From the NCBI RefSeq assembly GCF_963678635.1, contig NC_087062.1, positions 27,800,833 to 27,864,832 on the forward strand: 64,000 nt of DNA, given 5' to 3'. This document shows, one piece after another, positions 37,031-49,559 of the stretch (position 1 is the stretch's first letter; every line of letters starts with the position of its first letter). The notes under the pieces are model-generated. The model did not search any database. It was given only the letters and a program-made list of their open reading frames with translations, and was not told the DNA's origin. The stretch is from Symsagittifera roscoffensis. Lineage: Eukaryota; Xenacoelomorpha; Acoela; Convolutidae. The position numbers and the translations under genes were made by a program.

Positions 37031-37398
37031 AATTTCACAAAAGATCTAGAAATTTCTCGAGGGGGCGGATTTTCAAAACAAAAATTGAAAATTTTGTCGA
37101 CCTTTTTTGTTATTTTTTTAGGTCGACCAAATTGATCTTCTGAGCTGTTCTGCGCCGCAGTAAAATTTTTGAAAAGAGGCCAAAAAAGAGGTGTTTTTAG
37201 GTACTTTTGGAAAATTTCGAACAAAAAATTGCGTTTTTTTCGGCGCGCGCTTCCCCCTCAAAGTTGCTATAGATTGGCGCCAAAGGCGACTTTAGAAAAA
37301 CTTTAAAGTCAGTCAGCCAAAAAAAGATATCTCAAAATAGTACAAAGGGGGGATCATTTGGGTCGGCAGGGGTCGAATTCCTGAAGAAAAGAACGTCC

Positions 37399-37431
<33 letters not shown>

Positions 37432-37437
37432 AACTGG
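37031..37437 (+). mobile_element. hAT-like element B, copy 5 (degenerate ends)
   Basis: About 407 bp with the family interior (GGTCGACCAAATTGATCTTC, CGGCGCGCGC, GGGTCGGCAGGGGTCGA and a long poly-C tract). The left end (CACAAAAGATCTAG) and right end (AAATCAACTGGG) are badly eroded and no target duplication can be read. Confidence 0.65.
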
Positions 37438-37649
37438 GTTTGAGATCAAATCGTTTATTCTGATTCAGATTTTCAATCCGCTCTTGATGCGTTTCAAAAT
37501 TTTTAATGAAAACCCACAACGGTGGTTGAGTCAGGACTGTACGATCTTCATTATGATATATATCACTCGACTTCATAATTTCGCGACCTGATGTTGCGTC
37601 AAAGAAAACAATCGAACACTCATAGAGACTCCATCTAGTCATTGAGACT

Positions 37650-38440
37650 CAGTGTACTTTTCTTGGACTAAGAAAAGCGTTTGATACCGTTGGTCATAAG
37701 CTTCTTTTAAACGATTGTTATGGCCACGGCATATAAGGACCAGCAAATGACATTCTAGCATCGTAATTCTCAGACAGTAAGCAATTTGTAAGCATCAACA
37801 GAATAAGAAAAAACGCACCCTAACAGGGCTCAAATCATTGATCACTGCTTTTCATTCTGTATTTTGATGATATACCGAAATTGAATAAAACACAATTGCT
37901 TATCTTTATGCCAATGATGCAGTTATCAAAAGCCAGTCAAAAAAGTCAAAACTGAATAAAACCTCGTGAATGCATTAAGAAACGCAAAAAAAACGTTTGG
38001 ACGATAGCAAACGGATTTAAAGTTTAAACAAAACCAAAATAGTTAGGTTCACTAGACGAAACGTAAAGAACAACTACTCATTTAATATGAACAAAAAAGA
38101 CATAGAGCCAATATTTGTATTCAGATTTTTGGGTTTGTATCTCGATGAAAAATGAAATTGTTAAAACAAAGCTAAATAGTTTGTGCGCAAAATTCTAAAT
38201 AATTAGCAGCTGAACAAGTTTTAGCAAGCATAAGTTGAAACGTTTTCGAAAATGGTGTAAAAGTATAGGGGTCGACCTCAAAAACAAAAACCTAGACAAA
38301 GTAGATCTTAGCATCAACAACTTCACTGAAGTCTTAAGCTTCACGAAAATGTTTGAATCAGTGTGTTTATTGCGAGAAGAAAAGAAAAAAAACAGTAAAA
38401 AGAGCTTTAATTATACCATTTCTTCAACCTTTTAAGTAAA
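37650..38440 (+). pseudogene. Decayed LINE-type reverse transcriptase
   Basis: The plus frame from 37662 reads GLRKAFDTVGHKLLL, then a glycine turn, then a PQG-like AP*QGS, then LLFILYFDDIP. After a frame change a YANDAV motif (37908-37926) stands where active enzymes have YADD. The FLGLYLDEK block follows at about 38128-38154. This order (KAFD, PQGS, LLF.lYinDi, Y.DD, FLGi..D) is that of the palm and following region of non-LTR retrotransposon reverse transcriptases. There are at least four in-frame stops and one or more frameshifts, and the catalytic motif is altered, so it cannot be active. The 5' part and endonuclease are missing. A following open stretch (38235-38435) may be the C-terminal remnant. 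Confidence 0.8.
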
Positions 38441-40649
38441 GTTTTTCGCGGTGAAAGTGATTTTGTGACTCAATCCAAAATGTTTAAATCAGACGAATTC
38501 TCCAATTTGACACATAATCTTAAAAGACTAAAGAAAATAATTAGTGACTAAAACTAAAAAACACCAGAAATTTTTACTTGTTACCAGAACTTGAAGTTCT
38601 TCTACTGTCTCATAAATAGTTTTCCAAATTTTTTTAAAGCGATTCGCAAAATGACTCGGATTCAGATTAAAAACTTTCTTCATAAGTTTGTAGAGACTAC
38701 AAAAATCCAAAATAATGAGTTGATTAAACATATATTCCAGTTTTTTCTCATAGCATCAGTTTTCTTCAATGTTTGGAGTCTCCACAAAATTTTCCAGTTT
38801 CTGAATAAAATTTTGATTTTCATTTCTATAGTTTCACAAAATGCGTATCGTAACCAAAAATATTATTGGCTTTATAAAACTATTCAAATTATATTTTTAT
38901 AAAACTATTCAAATTATATCAGCCGTCTCAGACACGGCTGAAAACATCAAAACTTGACTGATGGGTAATCGAAAAACTTGAGAAATTGGATTTTCTTGAG
39001 CTTTACTTAATGTTACGATGACAATTCATAGACAGTGAGCTACTATCTCCTGTTGAATCAAAATTTTTCTTAAGAGTTTGGCCAAAACAGCAAACTTAAG
39101 GGTTTTTAAATAAAACTTTCCTTGTCGTCAAATATTTCCATTGTCGTGGCTGGCAAAATTAAACACAATAATCTAGAGTTTCTATCCTGCAATTCATACA
39201 AATAAAAACCACATTTAATTTTTCTATCGCCTATGTTTGCCGATGTAATTGAATTTGCTCAGGAAAAACTAAAACACGAAAAACCAAAATTGTCCCTTTT
39301 TTCAAATATCGAATTGATTAATCTGGCTTCACGAAAAACACTCATAGTCATTTTTGGTTAGTTTGGGTTAAATATTGAGATTCGACTGCGTTATAGGAAA
39401 AAGTGCCAGTAGTTAATACTGAAAACGATTTAAGTGCACACGCTCAGTAAAATAGCTGATATTTAATGTTATCATTGTATTAGACTCCGTTTCATGAAGT
39501 TATGAAGAAAACATTATGATCTATTGAAAAATGATAAACTTTTCTTATGAAGGAATAGAATCTAATATTTGAAAAAGTTGATCAATTATAACTGACTCCA
39601 GTTTTTGGAATAGTACAAAAAATATAACAATTTATCAACAATTTTTTCCAAATATCAATTTTGTACGCTTCAAGACGACTTTTCAACTTATTTTTACACA
39701 GATAAAACTTTGTTCCTGTAACTTTAAAAATATGTTGCAATTTTTTTCTGACTTTCAGCAGAAACTTTTTTCTCATAAACTTTAAAATGTGAACAACTTG
39801 TGTATTGTCGTTGAAAATAACCATTTAGACAAATCATACCGAAATACTGAGGAAAAAATTGAGACTTTTTTAGATCAAAATGGAATTCATATATCACTTG
39901 GAATTATTTGTCCGAGTTTTTTTAGCAGCAAACATCTTTGTCTTGTAATAAAAAAAGATAAATCATACTTACCTACACTGTAACCTTAAGCGATCCAGGG
40001 ATACTTTTTGCTCAGTGACTATAATGGGGCAAAGCTTTTTGTTGACACCTTAGAGAAGTTTGAAACTGACAATTTGGAACGATACGGAAACATCAATTAA
40101 ACTGCTGCAATCATTTTTATCTTTTCAGTTCAATTTTTTAGGAAAACGTGACTGTTCTCCTGTTTGAAGTTTTAACTCGATATTTTGTTCCGACATCGAT
40201 GTTTTTGCTCTCTGCGCAAAATCAGGTACCACAAAAAGTCCTTGGATTGCATCAACTGCTATATCATTTTCAAGCCATTTCAAATGTGATTTGAATTAAT
40301 ATAAAACTATTTTCGACAAAATTTTCTGTGTCAAAAAAGATAATTTGCAATTTTTGATAGTTATATTTTGTCTAATTTCGTGCGAAAAAAGCCGATATAA
40401 TGAGTTTGAAAAAAGCTAATGATATGCTTATAAATTTAGTCCTGACAAATTAAGTTAAGCCATGAAAATTAATTCGCATCCCTTTTTCGCATCCAGTTAA
40501 AATGTTTGCTATATTCTAAAGCACTTTTTGGGAACAAAATTTTTTCTATACAATGTTTTGCAATGAATGTGAAAAAAAAATCTAATATTTTCTCAAGTTT
40601 TTTTGCAATAATTTTTTTTGTGAACAAATATGTAGTTAATAGTTAATAT
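38441..40649. other. AT-rich, no supported gene
   Basis: Open frames occur at 38591-38902 (+), 39582-39824 (-) and 39789-39983 (+), but they are AAA/TTT-rich, lack splice signals, and partly overlap on both strands. None is accepted as a gene. Confidence 0.4.
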
Positions 40650-41049
40650 CAGGGGCGGATCTAGGATTTTCTCGAAGGGGAGCGGATTTTCAAAAATTTT
40701 TCTAAAATTTTGACGACCTTTTTTTTTTTTTAGGTCGACCAAATTGATTTTTCGAGCTCTCCCAAAGCACTGTTTTGCTGCCCCTTTTTTGGGGGTAAAT
40801 TTTGTGCGCCGCAGGCAAATTTTTGAAAAAACAGTAAAAAAAAAGCCGTTTTTGGGCACTTTTTGAAAAATTTTTACAACAAAATTGCGTTTTTTTGGCG
40901 CCTCTAGAAAAATTTTAGGGTCGGTCGGCCAAAAATGGATTTCTGAAAAAGTATCAAAGGGGGGACCCTTTGGGTCGGCAGGGGGTCGAATCCCTGAAGA
41001 AGGGGCGTCCGCCCCCCCCCCCCCCGCCCCCTCACTAAATCCGCCCCTG
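40650..41049 (+). mobile_element. hAT-like element B, copy 6, perfect 8-bp TSD
   Basis: Exactly 400 bp from CAGGGGCGGATCTAGG to TAAATCCGCCCCTG, flanked by identical octamers GTTAATAT (40642-40649 and 41050-41057). It is a good reference copy: clear ends, GGTCGACC block, GGGTCGGCAGGGGGTCGA block and a poly-C tract next to the right end. Confidence 0.93.
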
Positions 41050-41057
41050 GTTAATAT

Positions 41058-43145
41058 TTTATCATTATTATGAAAATTGTAGATATATGTTAAGATCCAA
41101 TCATCCTTCTACGTGCAAAAGAGGAGGCAATTTGGAAAAAAAAACCATTTTTTCTTATGATCGAAATTTTATCTGCAACTACCAAATACGCGCAAAATAG
41201 CGAAATAGATTCACAATAACAAATGAAACTTTTCCAATTAAAAGAGCTCCGAAATTTTCATTTTACAAACTCATTACAAATTGAAAAACTTCAAAAGTGA
41301 TCAAATAATTAATTTCATATCTTCTCTTCTCAATTATATTATATGAACCTCAATTTTTTTCCAATTAGACTCTGACTTGGCATGACTAATCGTAGTCAAA
41401 TCGACTTAACTAATTGATCGTAGACAAAAAAAAAGATAAAAAGTGTATTCGATGAGTGTTGCAGGTTCCTCGATGTTTTTTGGCGACTGATGTTTCTCTC
41501 TCAAAATTCGACAACAAAAGCTGATTTCGATTATGCGGACAAATCTATCACAACTTGGAAGTAAAAAAGCTCCTTCTGATATTGATTAATCGTCAACATA
41601 AAAATTCATTTGCCGGCAAGTCAGCGTATCAAAGATAACCTCTTGCACAAGCCAACTGTATTTAAGTACGGCCTTATCGGTATTCAAGAGTTTAACTTTT
41701 TCAAAGTTTTCAGAAGGGTACTATGTTCTCGATTTTTTAAAATGAAAATTTTTTTTGGCAGGATAGCCAAAAATCTTTTTATGTTCAAACTTGCGCACAA
41801 AGTGACAAAACAATTGTGCTCGGGTTGATTTTTCTCCAGACATATTTCAGGACTAGGAACTTTTGATGAAATTTTTTATACCAGCCGAAAATAATTGTTG
41901 TTTTGAGCTCAAAATTGAAAAGATAAATTAACTGTGATCAATTTTTGTAAATTGAACCAGTCACAAAATATATAGTTTGGCCTTGTAATGATTTTTCACC
42001 TAAATTTGATCCAACAGAAATCGATAGCTTGAGTGCATGCGCCCATCCGAGTGTGCACACCAGTATAGTATCCTGCCACAAGGTTTCATTATTTCCATAT
42101 ACGTCTCAAAATTTAAATTTTTAATTTTAACAAACTCAGCCCGAAATTCCTAGTTTTGCCAATACTTAATTCACCAAAAATAGCTGAGAACAATTAAATT
42201 TGATCAAATCGGGCAGTTTTCTTTTTTTTTCCAGAAAAATGTTGGCTTTTCAACTAGCATTTTTTGATAGAGTTTTCTTATATCAATCAAAAGGTTTTGT
42301 TATCCTGAGCTCAAATTTGAAAATATTTTACTCGTGATCATTTTGCGCAAAATTATGGGGCGGTTCAAAGATTGTCAATTTCGTCATTTTGGGAAAATTA
42401 ACGCGCAATGCACTTGATGCTATTAAAGTGTAAGCAGCGATTTCATCTGTTGTAGAAATAGTTCCAAATTGAATTGAAACATCCTATTTTGTCTAATCAG
42501 TGCTTTGCTATTTCTGAATTGTATCACTTTTTTGCTTACTATAATTCAGGGGAATGATATTTATCAAACAAAACGAAAAAAAATCTCAAGCTAAAATTTG
42601 AAACTTTTTAAAAGCGAACACTACTTCACGGAGCCTAAAAGGCAGTGAGAAAATACAGGGCTAAGCCTTGATACGAACAATCCTGTTTACTATATGGTTT
42701 TTCTATTTTTTTATTAAAATTTTTTTAATTTGAGCAAATTTTTGGAGATTAAACCCTCCCTTAACTTTTGGGCTATGAGAAGCTCTTTTTGATATAGTTT
42801 TGTCACAGTTCAAACTCGTCGCTTGAAGTATTTTTGATTCACTGTTAAAGGGAAAAAACTTCCTGTTTTTGGTGTAAAGTTTTAGGCCCAAAATTTTGAG
42901 AAATAAATAGCACTTTATTTATTCTGCTACAATTTGAGGAAACTTTTGTCTTCATCATTTTTTGGCCACATTCAACCAATTTGTCAAAAAAAAAACATTT
43001 TAAAATTCAAGTTTTTATTTGTTTCGTCTGAATAATTTAAATCATCGCTCTGTACTGCCTTTCAAAATTGTGGAAAAATCAATTTGTGAGCAAGAATTAT
43101 TAAAATATGTGATTTAAGAAAACAAAGAAATGCTACAACAAACTC
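41058..43145. other. AT-rich; eroded reverse copy of element A
   Basis: At about 42215-42690 a reverse-oriented, eroded element A is recognisable by GAGCTCAAATTTGAAAATATTTT, AATTAACGCGCAAT, GCCTAAAAGGCAGTGAG and CAGGGCTAAGCCTTGATACG. At about 41870-42010 a shorter related stretch occurs. Minus-strand AATAAA motifs at 43014-43019 and 42914-42923 probably serve the gene ending at 43146. Confidence 0.45.
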
Positions 43146-45025
43146 TCATTCACAATTATTATTGTAAGTCATTGTCACAAACTGCCTGAAGTCTCTAAAA
43201 TCGGTCATCTCGGCCGTCTTTATTAGCCCCAAGTTCGAATTTGCAACACCAGCTGGCATATTTGAATGGGTATACCTCTGAACAAGTTTCGTTTTCGCTG
43301 TTTTCGACGTGAAAGCGTTGTTTTCTTTAAACTTTTCATCATCGAATTTCTGTTTCATCGAAAGTGAACCGAGATTCGAATTTATTTGATGTTTTATTGC
43401 ACTGTTATTTGCCTGCCTTTTGTGAGCATTTTGAGTTTTTCTAACGCCATCTTTCAAAGAAACTTTGTATGGAGCAAGTTTTTCTCTGTTTTGGGCAAAC
43501 GATTTATACAAAGAAGTGGTGTTTGACCTTTGGGTAGCCTTTTCTAAATCAGTTTGTTCGATTTCAGATTTTCTGAGAAGCAAGCATATTTCGTTGCACT
43601 GGGTTTGTTTCTGGTGAACATCTATGTTTAGAGCGTCAATTGAAGACGTTGACTTTTTACCATCTCTGAAAAGCCCGCTTCTTTTTCCCGGGATTGATGC
43701 ACTACTGGGTCGTCCCCTTCTATCCTCAACACGGGCGAACCTGATCTATAAAATTATACGTTGATTGTAGTTCATAGTAGTACATTTAAATGCTGACTGA
43801 ATAGCTAATGGACTCATTGAATGATTTCTGTTTCTCGCAAATTGGAAACTCATATTTTTGGTTGTTTGCATTTTGCAATTCATGATTTTTCAACCTTTAC
43901 AGACACATTCTACCGCCAAAGAGACGTCTAAAAAAGTTTCAATCAATCAATATGGGTTTCTTGTAAAAATGGTGTTTAACCAAAACCTATAAACAAGAAA
44001 AAAATCAGTACAGCTTATGGCTGAAATTATTTTAGATGATGATTAATAGGCCAAGTTTCAAAGAAGGCAAGGCATGAAATGAAAAACACCGCCGAACTAC
44101 ATTATCCTTATGAAAACAGAAACAGAAAATTCTGATCTTTCGGTTTTTTACTAGCCTGATCATGATTGAGTTCGTTGTTTCCTGGTCTGGGCACCCTCTG
44201 TTGCAGTCTGATGCTCCTCACCAACCCCATGTCACTAGGATAGGCTGATGACTCACCCGAGTGCACTCTGGTAGGTCGTCTCAGTTCATCCATTTCCGAC
44301 ATCGTCACTTGCAGTTTCTGCATCAGGAGTCTAGAAAAACGTTAGATGCTTTCCAAATATATGATGCTTGTCTAACGGTTGGTTATAACTCCGCATTCAA
44401 ATTTGTTAGACTAAGTTTCGACCTACTTCGAATTCTCTCGGCTTCTATGTTTTATAGACTTCTCTAAAATAAAACAGCGTAAAATTTAAGTAAAGTTTGA
44501 GATACATAAAATGCAGACGTACTTTCTGTACACTTCATGAATCAACAACAACTCCCGTTCCACACTCTTGGGATACATAAAAAGACACTTCTGCTGCTTG
44601 TACCTCATCAGCCCCGCCCAAGAGTTCTCCCATTGCCCCTCCCCTTCCTTGTTTTCTTCTGCTGCCCGGAGTTTGGCCTCCTTTGACCTCCCGATGACCC
44701 CATTTGCAACTCCGTGCAGTTTCCCTCTGACAACATCTGAAGATTTGTCTTTTAGCCCATTTGTAGATGAGTTTGACCCCGGTCGAAAGCTATTAGTTCT
44801 TATCAGAGAAGATTGTTGTCCAGATAAATTTTCATATGTGATTTTAATGTCTCGAAACTGTTTGGGAATTATTGCTAAATTATCAATTTTGTCATCTTCT
44901 GTAAAACTGGGGCTAAGTGAAAATAACTGATCAGATGATTCGTATCGTAACTTCCTCCATAAACGACAGTTGTGAAAATCATTGTTATCTAAGTTAATTT
45001 TCGAGACGGATGATTCTGAAGTCAT
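43146..45025 (-). CDS. Unknown protein, three exons, 425 residues
   Basis: Exons 44523-45025 (donor AAA|GTACGT), 44156-44330 (acceptor TTTTTCTAG) and 43146-43745 (acceptor TTTATAG, stop TGA). Phases agree and the total is 1278 bases. The start is the first ATG of an open frame with AT-rich sequence before it. Residues 1-131 are Ser/Asn-rich. Residues 132-168 form the most protein-like block (WENSWAGLMRYKQQK, then LFMYPKSVERELLLIHEVY) and continue into exon 2 as a likely helix (LLMQKLQVTMSEMDELRR). The rest is basic and low in complexity, ending NNNCE. No membrane segment or signal peptide. The second intron either starts with GC (CAG|GCTAGT) or uses GTGAGG at 44216-44221, which would shorten exon 2 to 44222-44330 in the same phase; the longer exon is favoured because the extra 66 bases are GC-rich and open. 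I do not recognise the family. Function unknown. Confidence 0.7.
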
Positions 45026-46448
45026 TTCTTTAAAAATAAATATTACTTTGCCAAAAAAAACGAATGAATTAAAAGCAAGTATTATTGGCCAGCTGAAATA
45101 ACTATCTATTTTTGTTTTCTCAAAGACTTAAACGAAAAAGGACGCACTGTGTTTGCATCGGAATTGGAAAAAAATGAGGCAATATAAAATTTGCTTTCTC
45201 TTACGTAATCTTAACGGTTTCTATCAGGAAATTTTGATTACGGCTGACTGAAATAATCAATAATTAATCAGGTGAGACTGTTCAATGAGTAAGAAATTAC
45301 ATGGTAAGAAAAAAAAGTGCAAAATTCAGAAACAATCATCATGTATCTAATTGAGGAAGGAAAACATACTCTTTAAATTTCAACTCAAATGTATCATTTT
45401 TTTATCAGTTCTGGGGAAATGCCAGCAAACTCGTTTTCTTCTTTGTTATTAAATTTCATCTTCATTTTTTTCGTATAATGTAAATCTTGGTTAATTGAAG
45501 CTGGGATTATTCTTACAGCCGAAAGATCGAATACCCAAAAAATTCAACCAATCAACATCTTTATAACTTTCCAAATCCGACTGCAATTTTCAGAGTAGTT
45601 TCTTTTAAACTTTTGAAAACTGAGTTCTCATAGAACAGGAGAATTTTTGGGCATTCAGTCCTTCGGACGAGAGGGATGCACCCCTGTTTGAGACTAAGCA
45701 CGGTGGTGTATATATCAGTTGATTACAAACATCAAGTGAAAGAGAGGCGACAAAAAGAAGGAATATATCCCAAGAGTAGAGATGAAGTTTATGGGCTCTG
45801 AAGTGAGATTAATTGGCCGCTTATTCTTCATTCTCCTGCTTTTTTTGATACTACCAACGCAACAATGAACTTGGTGTTACACTTAGCAATGATATAAGGC
45901 ACACCTGCCCTGTCCAGGCAAGGTTATTCCAAGCAGACTCAAAATTTATTGCCAATTTTTGCCAATATCACATTTTCTCCAATGTGCCATCAAATTGTAC
46001 AAAACTGGCCTTGAAAAGGCTTACTTAGGTCGCGATGTTAAGAACGGGATTAGGTGGTGCATATTTTTTTGTCAAAATTGTCCATCGTTTTATGTAAAAA
46101 TAAGATTAAGCAGTTTCAAATCAATTGGTGAAATAGGTTTAATAAACAGATGGTGAATAGATTTGTAATTCTGATGGTTAATTTGACTTTTATTAAAATC
46201 CATTGATGAAATTCTACCAAGGTTGCAAGAAAACTGAAATAATCAAATCTAGAAAATTAGATTCTAGAAATTGTTACAAAGAAAAAAAATTATTGATTTG
46301 ACGTATACGAACGAAATTTGAAACTTTTTTCTTTATAATTTATTAGTAAGCCGTCTATAAGGTAATAAAAAAAATATGAAATACAATCAGTTAGTTTCAA
46401 AACTCGCAAACCTTTGCATAATTTGGACCAACATAAACAATGTAAAAT
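45026..46448. other. AT-rich, no supported gene
   Basis: Mostly featureless. A small stem with a TTCG loop (AGTCCTTCGGACGAG, about 45656-45670) was noticed, but without further structure. The start should hold the promoter of the minus-strand gene that begins at 45025. Confidence 0.4.
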
Positions 46449-46623
46449 TCAAAACAATCGAACGATAATTGAAGTATCGATATTTGAGGTGCTTAAGAGC
46501 TCTTCCGACTGGTCCTCAGCTCTGCGTGAGCTTTCGAAAATGCAAAAATGTGTGAATTCTTGCTCAAGCTTTCGCCTCATTAAAATTTCAGAGTTCAGGA
46601 AATCTATTTTTCTTTCTTTCTTT
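46449..46623 (-). CDS. Candidate terminal exon, unknown protein
   Basis: After a CAG acceptor at 46624 (weak pyrimidine tract) the minus frame is open for 57 codons and ends in TGA. The peptide is charged and helical-looking (MRRKLEQEFTHF, ESSRRAEDQSEELLSTS). A minus-strand AATAAA at 46339-46344 lies 105 bases beyond. A plus frame over the same bases is also open, so this call is weak. No upstream exon identified. Confidence 0.3.
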
Positions 46624-47379
46624 CTGATTCAAACTTAACATTGGAGAGGTGATCCGCTCGGAATTGTGAGATAAACCTCACACCTAATTCCAAACATAAA
46701 TGTTTGAAATACAGAAAAAATGTGTATCATACAATTCAAATAATGAAAAAAATGCTAATCATTCGAAAAAACGAATTATGCTAATTTCATAACATTTTTT
46801 CGATGGAATGATATGAATTTTTATGAGAAGCATTTCCCAACACAGAGGCGACGCAGAGCTTCGCATCATTTGCGATACCACAAAAATAGCTTTGCAAGCT
46901 AGCAAACTGTACAGGAGGGAGAACCGCTAAGTCCAAAGAAAACAGAAAAAATTTCAAAGAAACCACAATAAAAAAAATTGAAACGTTGACTGGAATGATA
47001 TTCTATTTGCAACAAACGCGTCCATAAACGCATTCGACGACATTTAATGAAATTTTAAAATTAATTAATAGGCAAAAATCAAATTGTTGCCAAGAAAAAA
47101 ACTTTGAGCAATAAATTCTATTTTGAGAATTTTAACGTTTTGTGCGATCCGTAGGAAAGCATACAAATTCTGGTTACCTCGAATGACCCAAATTTAGGTT
47201 GGTAAGGCAATAAAAAATCAGTCAAAACCATTTAGGCCGAAAATTAATTAAGCGAAAAAACGTAAAATATGCGAATTCAAGCCTAGGAGAAGTACAAATT
47301 GCATGAGTAAATGAAGAAATAGAGATAGAAATAGAAAGCAACTAGAACGAAAACTGCGTACAGCAAAATATCTAAGATG

Positions 47380-47815
47380 TGTTCACTAAGCCGACACAAC
47401 ATAAGACAAACAATAAACCGACAATTGTTCTGAAAAAAAACAGGTCTTCGATCCCAGTGCTTTGGCCGCCTCAGGCATATTCGTTAGATCCAGACTACGT
47501 GTGCCGGAGACAATTAGAAATTTGACTCATTATGAAAAAAGATAGCAAGTGATTCAAGTGATTGCGTTAAAAAAGTTGTTAAACCCGAAAAAAGTCTTTG
47601 TCCGATTTGATAATGCTTGCTAATCGCAAGCGTAAAATTGAAAAACTTATGGACAACTTTTTTTGTCTACCCGGGCTGTTTAATCAGAAATTATTTTCAA
47701 AAGTTCAACAAAACAATTGAAATCCCTGCATCTGCGCTTGGTAATCGATTGTATTTTGTATCAATCTCAAGAGGACATCTACAACAAAAGCGAGCTCCTA
47801 AAAATAAATGATAAA
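47380..47815 (+). pseudogene. Broken coding-like island, unidentified
   Basis: Consecutive plus-strand stretches read like protein but change frame and contain stops: one before 47432; one after a CAG at 47443 (FDPSALAASGIFVRSRLRVP); and one at 47617-47811 with a basic end (GHLQQKRAPKNK). GC is higher than around it. Probably the remnant of a gene or transposon protein. No family recognised. Confidence 0.25.
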
Positions 47816-48483
47816 TTTATAAATTATAAAAACTTATAAATTATAAAACTTATGTATCTGTTATGAAAGATGAAATTTGTGTATATTTTAGTTTGATGAG
47901 CTAATATCAATTCCATTTTTCATTTTGATATACTAAATATCATTTAATGTAACTTGATTTGTAAATCATCATAATCATTATAAATTATTTAAGCAAATTT
48001 TTCAAGAAAAGGGTAGTTTCTGATGCTGGCAATCAATCAGCTGTGAACAAACAACAAGAAAAATGATAAGCGACACTGTAGGCCTTACATCAGCGGCATT
48101 TCAAAGTGTTTCAATGTCTACATTTAGCCCTGGTCATGGATAATTTGACCCTGATCATTGACTGAACCATGAATGGTAACCGCTGCAATATATCTGAGTT
48201 AACGATAATTTTTCGTGAGAAATCAACCCGGGTATTCTTGTTTGGCCCAATTTTTTGATACTTTCAAACTTAAACAAGGAAGAAAGAAAATATGAAAGTA
48301 GACAAAATTTCGTAACAAGAGTAAGCGATTGCTGTGCAGCTAGCACATAATGTTCCAAATCCAGTGATTTGAAAAAAAAAGATTTTTTGTTCAACATTGG
48401 GATCATGAGGCCACTCTTTATTTTGACATTTAAGCTTTAAAAACGTTTCGGGTTGACATCCAACTTGTAACGGGTTGACGTCA

Positions 48484-49320
48484 TACAATTCCATATATCA
48501 AGTGGGTGGAAAAATGCTTGTCATGCAATGTACATACAATTTCGAAAAATAAAACAGACTGGTGATAAAAAACCGAGGGTTTTTTTGAAAAAATGCTTAT
48601 CATACAATTCCCATATATGGAAATTGTATGACTAGCATTTTTTGACGGCGACACAAAAAATTTTCCAAGTAAACTCGAAATCGCACCAAAAACTTTTTTG
48701 TTTTTTTTTCAACCGCAAACTGACTTTTGTACGCAAGCAAACATTTTCCAAAAAAGGTTTCACTTGCAAAATTTAGTTTTTTTGCGTGCATAACGTAGTC
48801 TTGGATACACTAAACTTGGATTTTTTTCCTTTTCTCTAAATAATTTTTTTCAAAAACGGTGAAAACTTCTATTTCTTTTGTATGGGGTGTTCGTCTATGC
48901 CTTGATTAATGTCTGTTAAATTAAAAGTTCAAGATTTTACATGAATCATTGTTAAAAAGTTCTGCCAAAATTCAAAATTTTGTTACTTTCGTTATATCAT
49001 TTGTGAAAGACAGCTCTATGACAATTCAGGTCGTCTTCTATGCATTGTAAATGCAAGCTCGTCCAACTTTTGGCGCTTTGAGTTAACCAAGGTCTTTGTC
49101 AAAAACAAACCAAAATTTACAGACACAACCCAAAATTTTTGTGAAATTAAATTTAGAAACAAAAAGTCAACTTTTTGGTTTATGGAATAACATCTTCCAA
49201 TTTTCATACATGGGAAAATTTTTTAAAATAGAGATTTCATACAATTTTCTGTACGTATGGAATTAAATGAAATTGAATGACCAGAATATTCTCATATATG
49301 GAAACTATATGATAAGAAGT
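48484..49320. repeat. Element C-like palindromic fragments
   Basis: Several short palindromic words built on CATACAATTCCCATATATGG and TTGTATGACTAGCATTTTTT, at about 48484-48520, 48598-48640 and 49230-49320. The same words form the ends of a compact element near 60436-60600. Boundaries cannot be fixed here. Confidence 0.4.
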
Positions 49321-49559
49321 TTTGGTCAATCTGGGGGTTCATCTTTATTGGGTGAATACATATGTCAATGTGATGTGACATTAGCGAATTCATGGTTGTA
49401 GAGGTACCACGTCATTAAATCAATAAATTTAGCCCAAGAACTGATTTAAACATGGTTATGAATGAACTGATTTCTATATTCACTGTATGAGATCAAAATT
49501 ATATTGCATTATTAGAGTCAGACTACAATTATAAATTATTGTGACTTTCGCATACAGTC

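Noticed and set aside
38591-38902. 103-codon plus-strand frame
   Set aside because: Peptide is dominated by Phe, Ile, Lys and Asn, as expected from AT-rich sequence; no splice signals or motif, and it is open on the other strand as well.
39582-39983. Overlapping minus (80 codons) and plus (64 codons) frames
   Set aside because: Both strands are open, neither has splice or poly(A) context, and composition is that of the background.
45650-45720. Small non-coding RNA suggested by a TTCG-loop stem
   Set aside because: Only one very short stem is visible and the flanks do not pair further.
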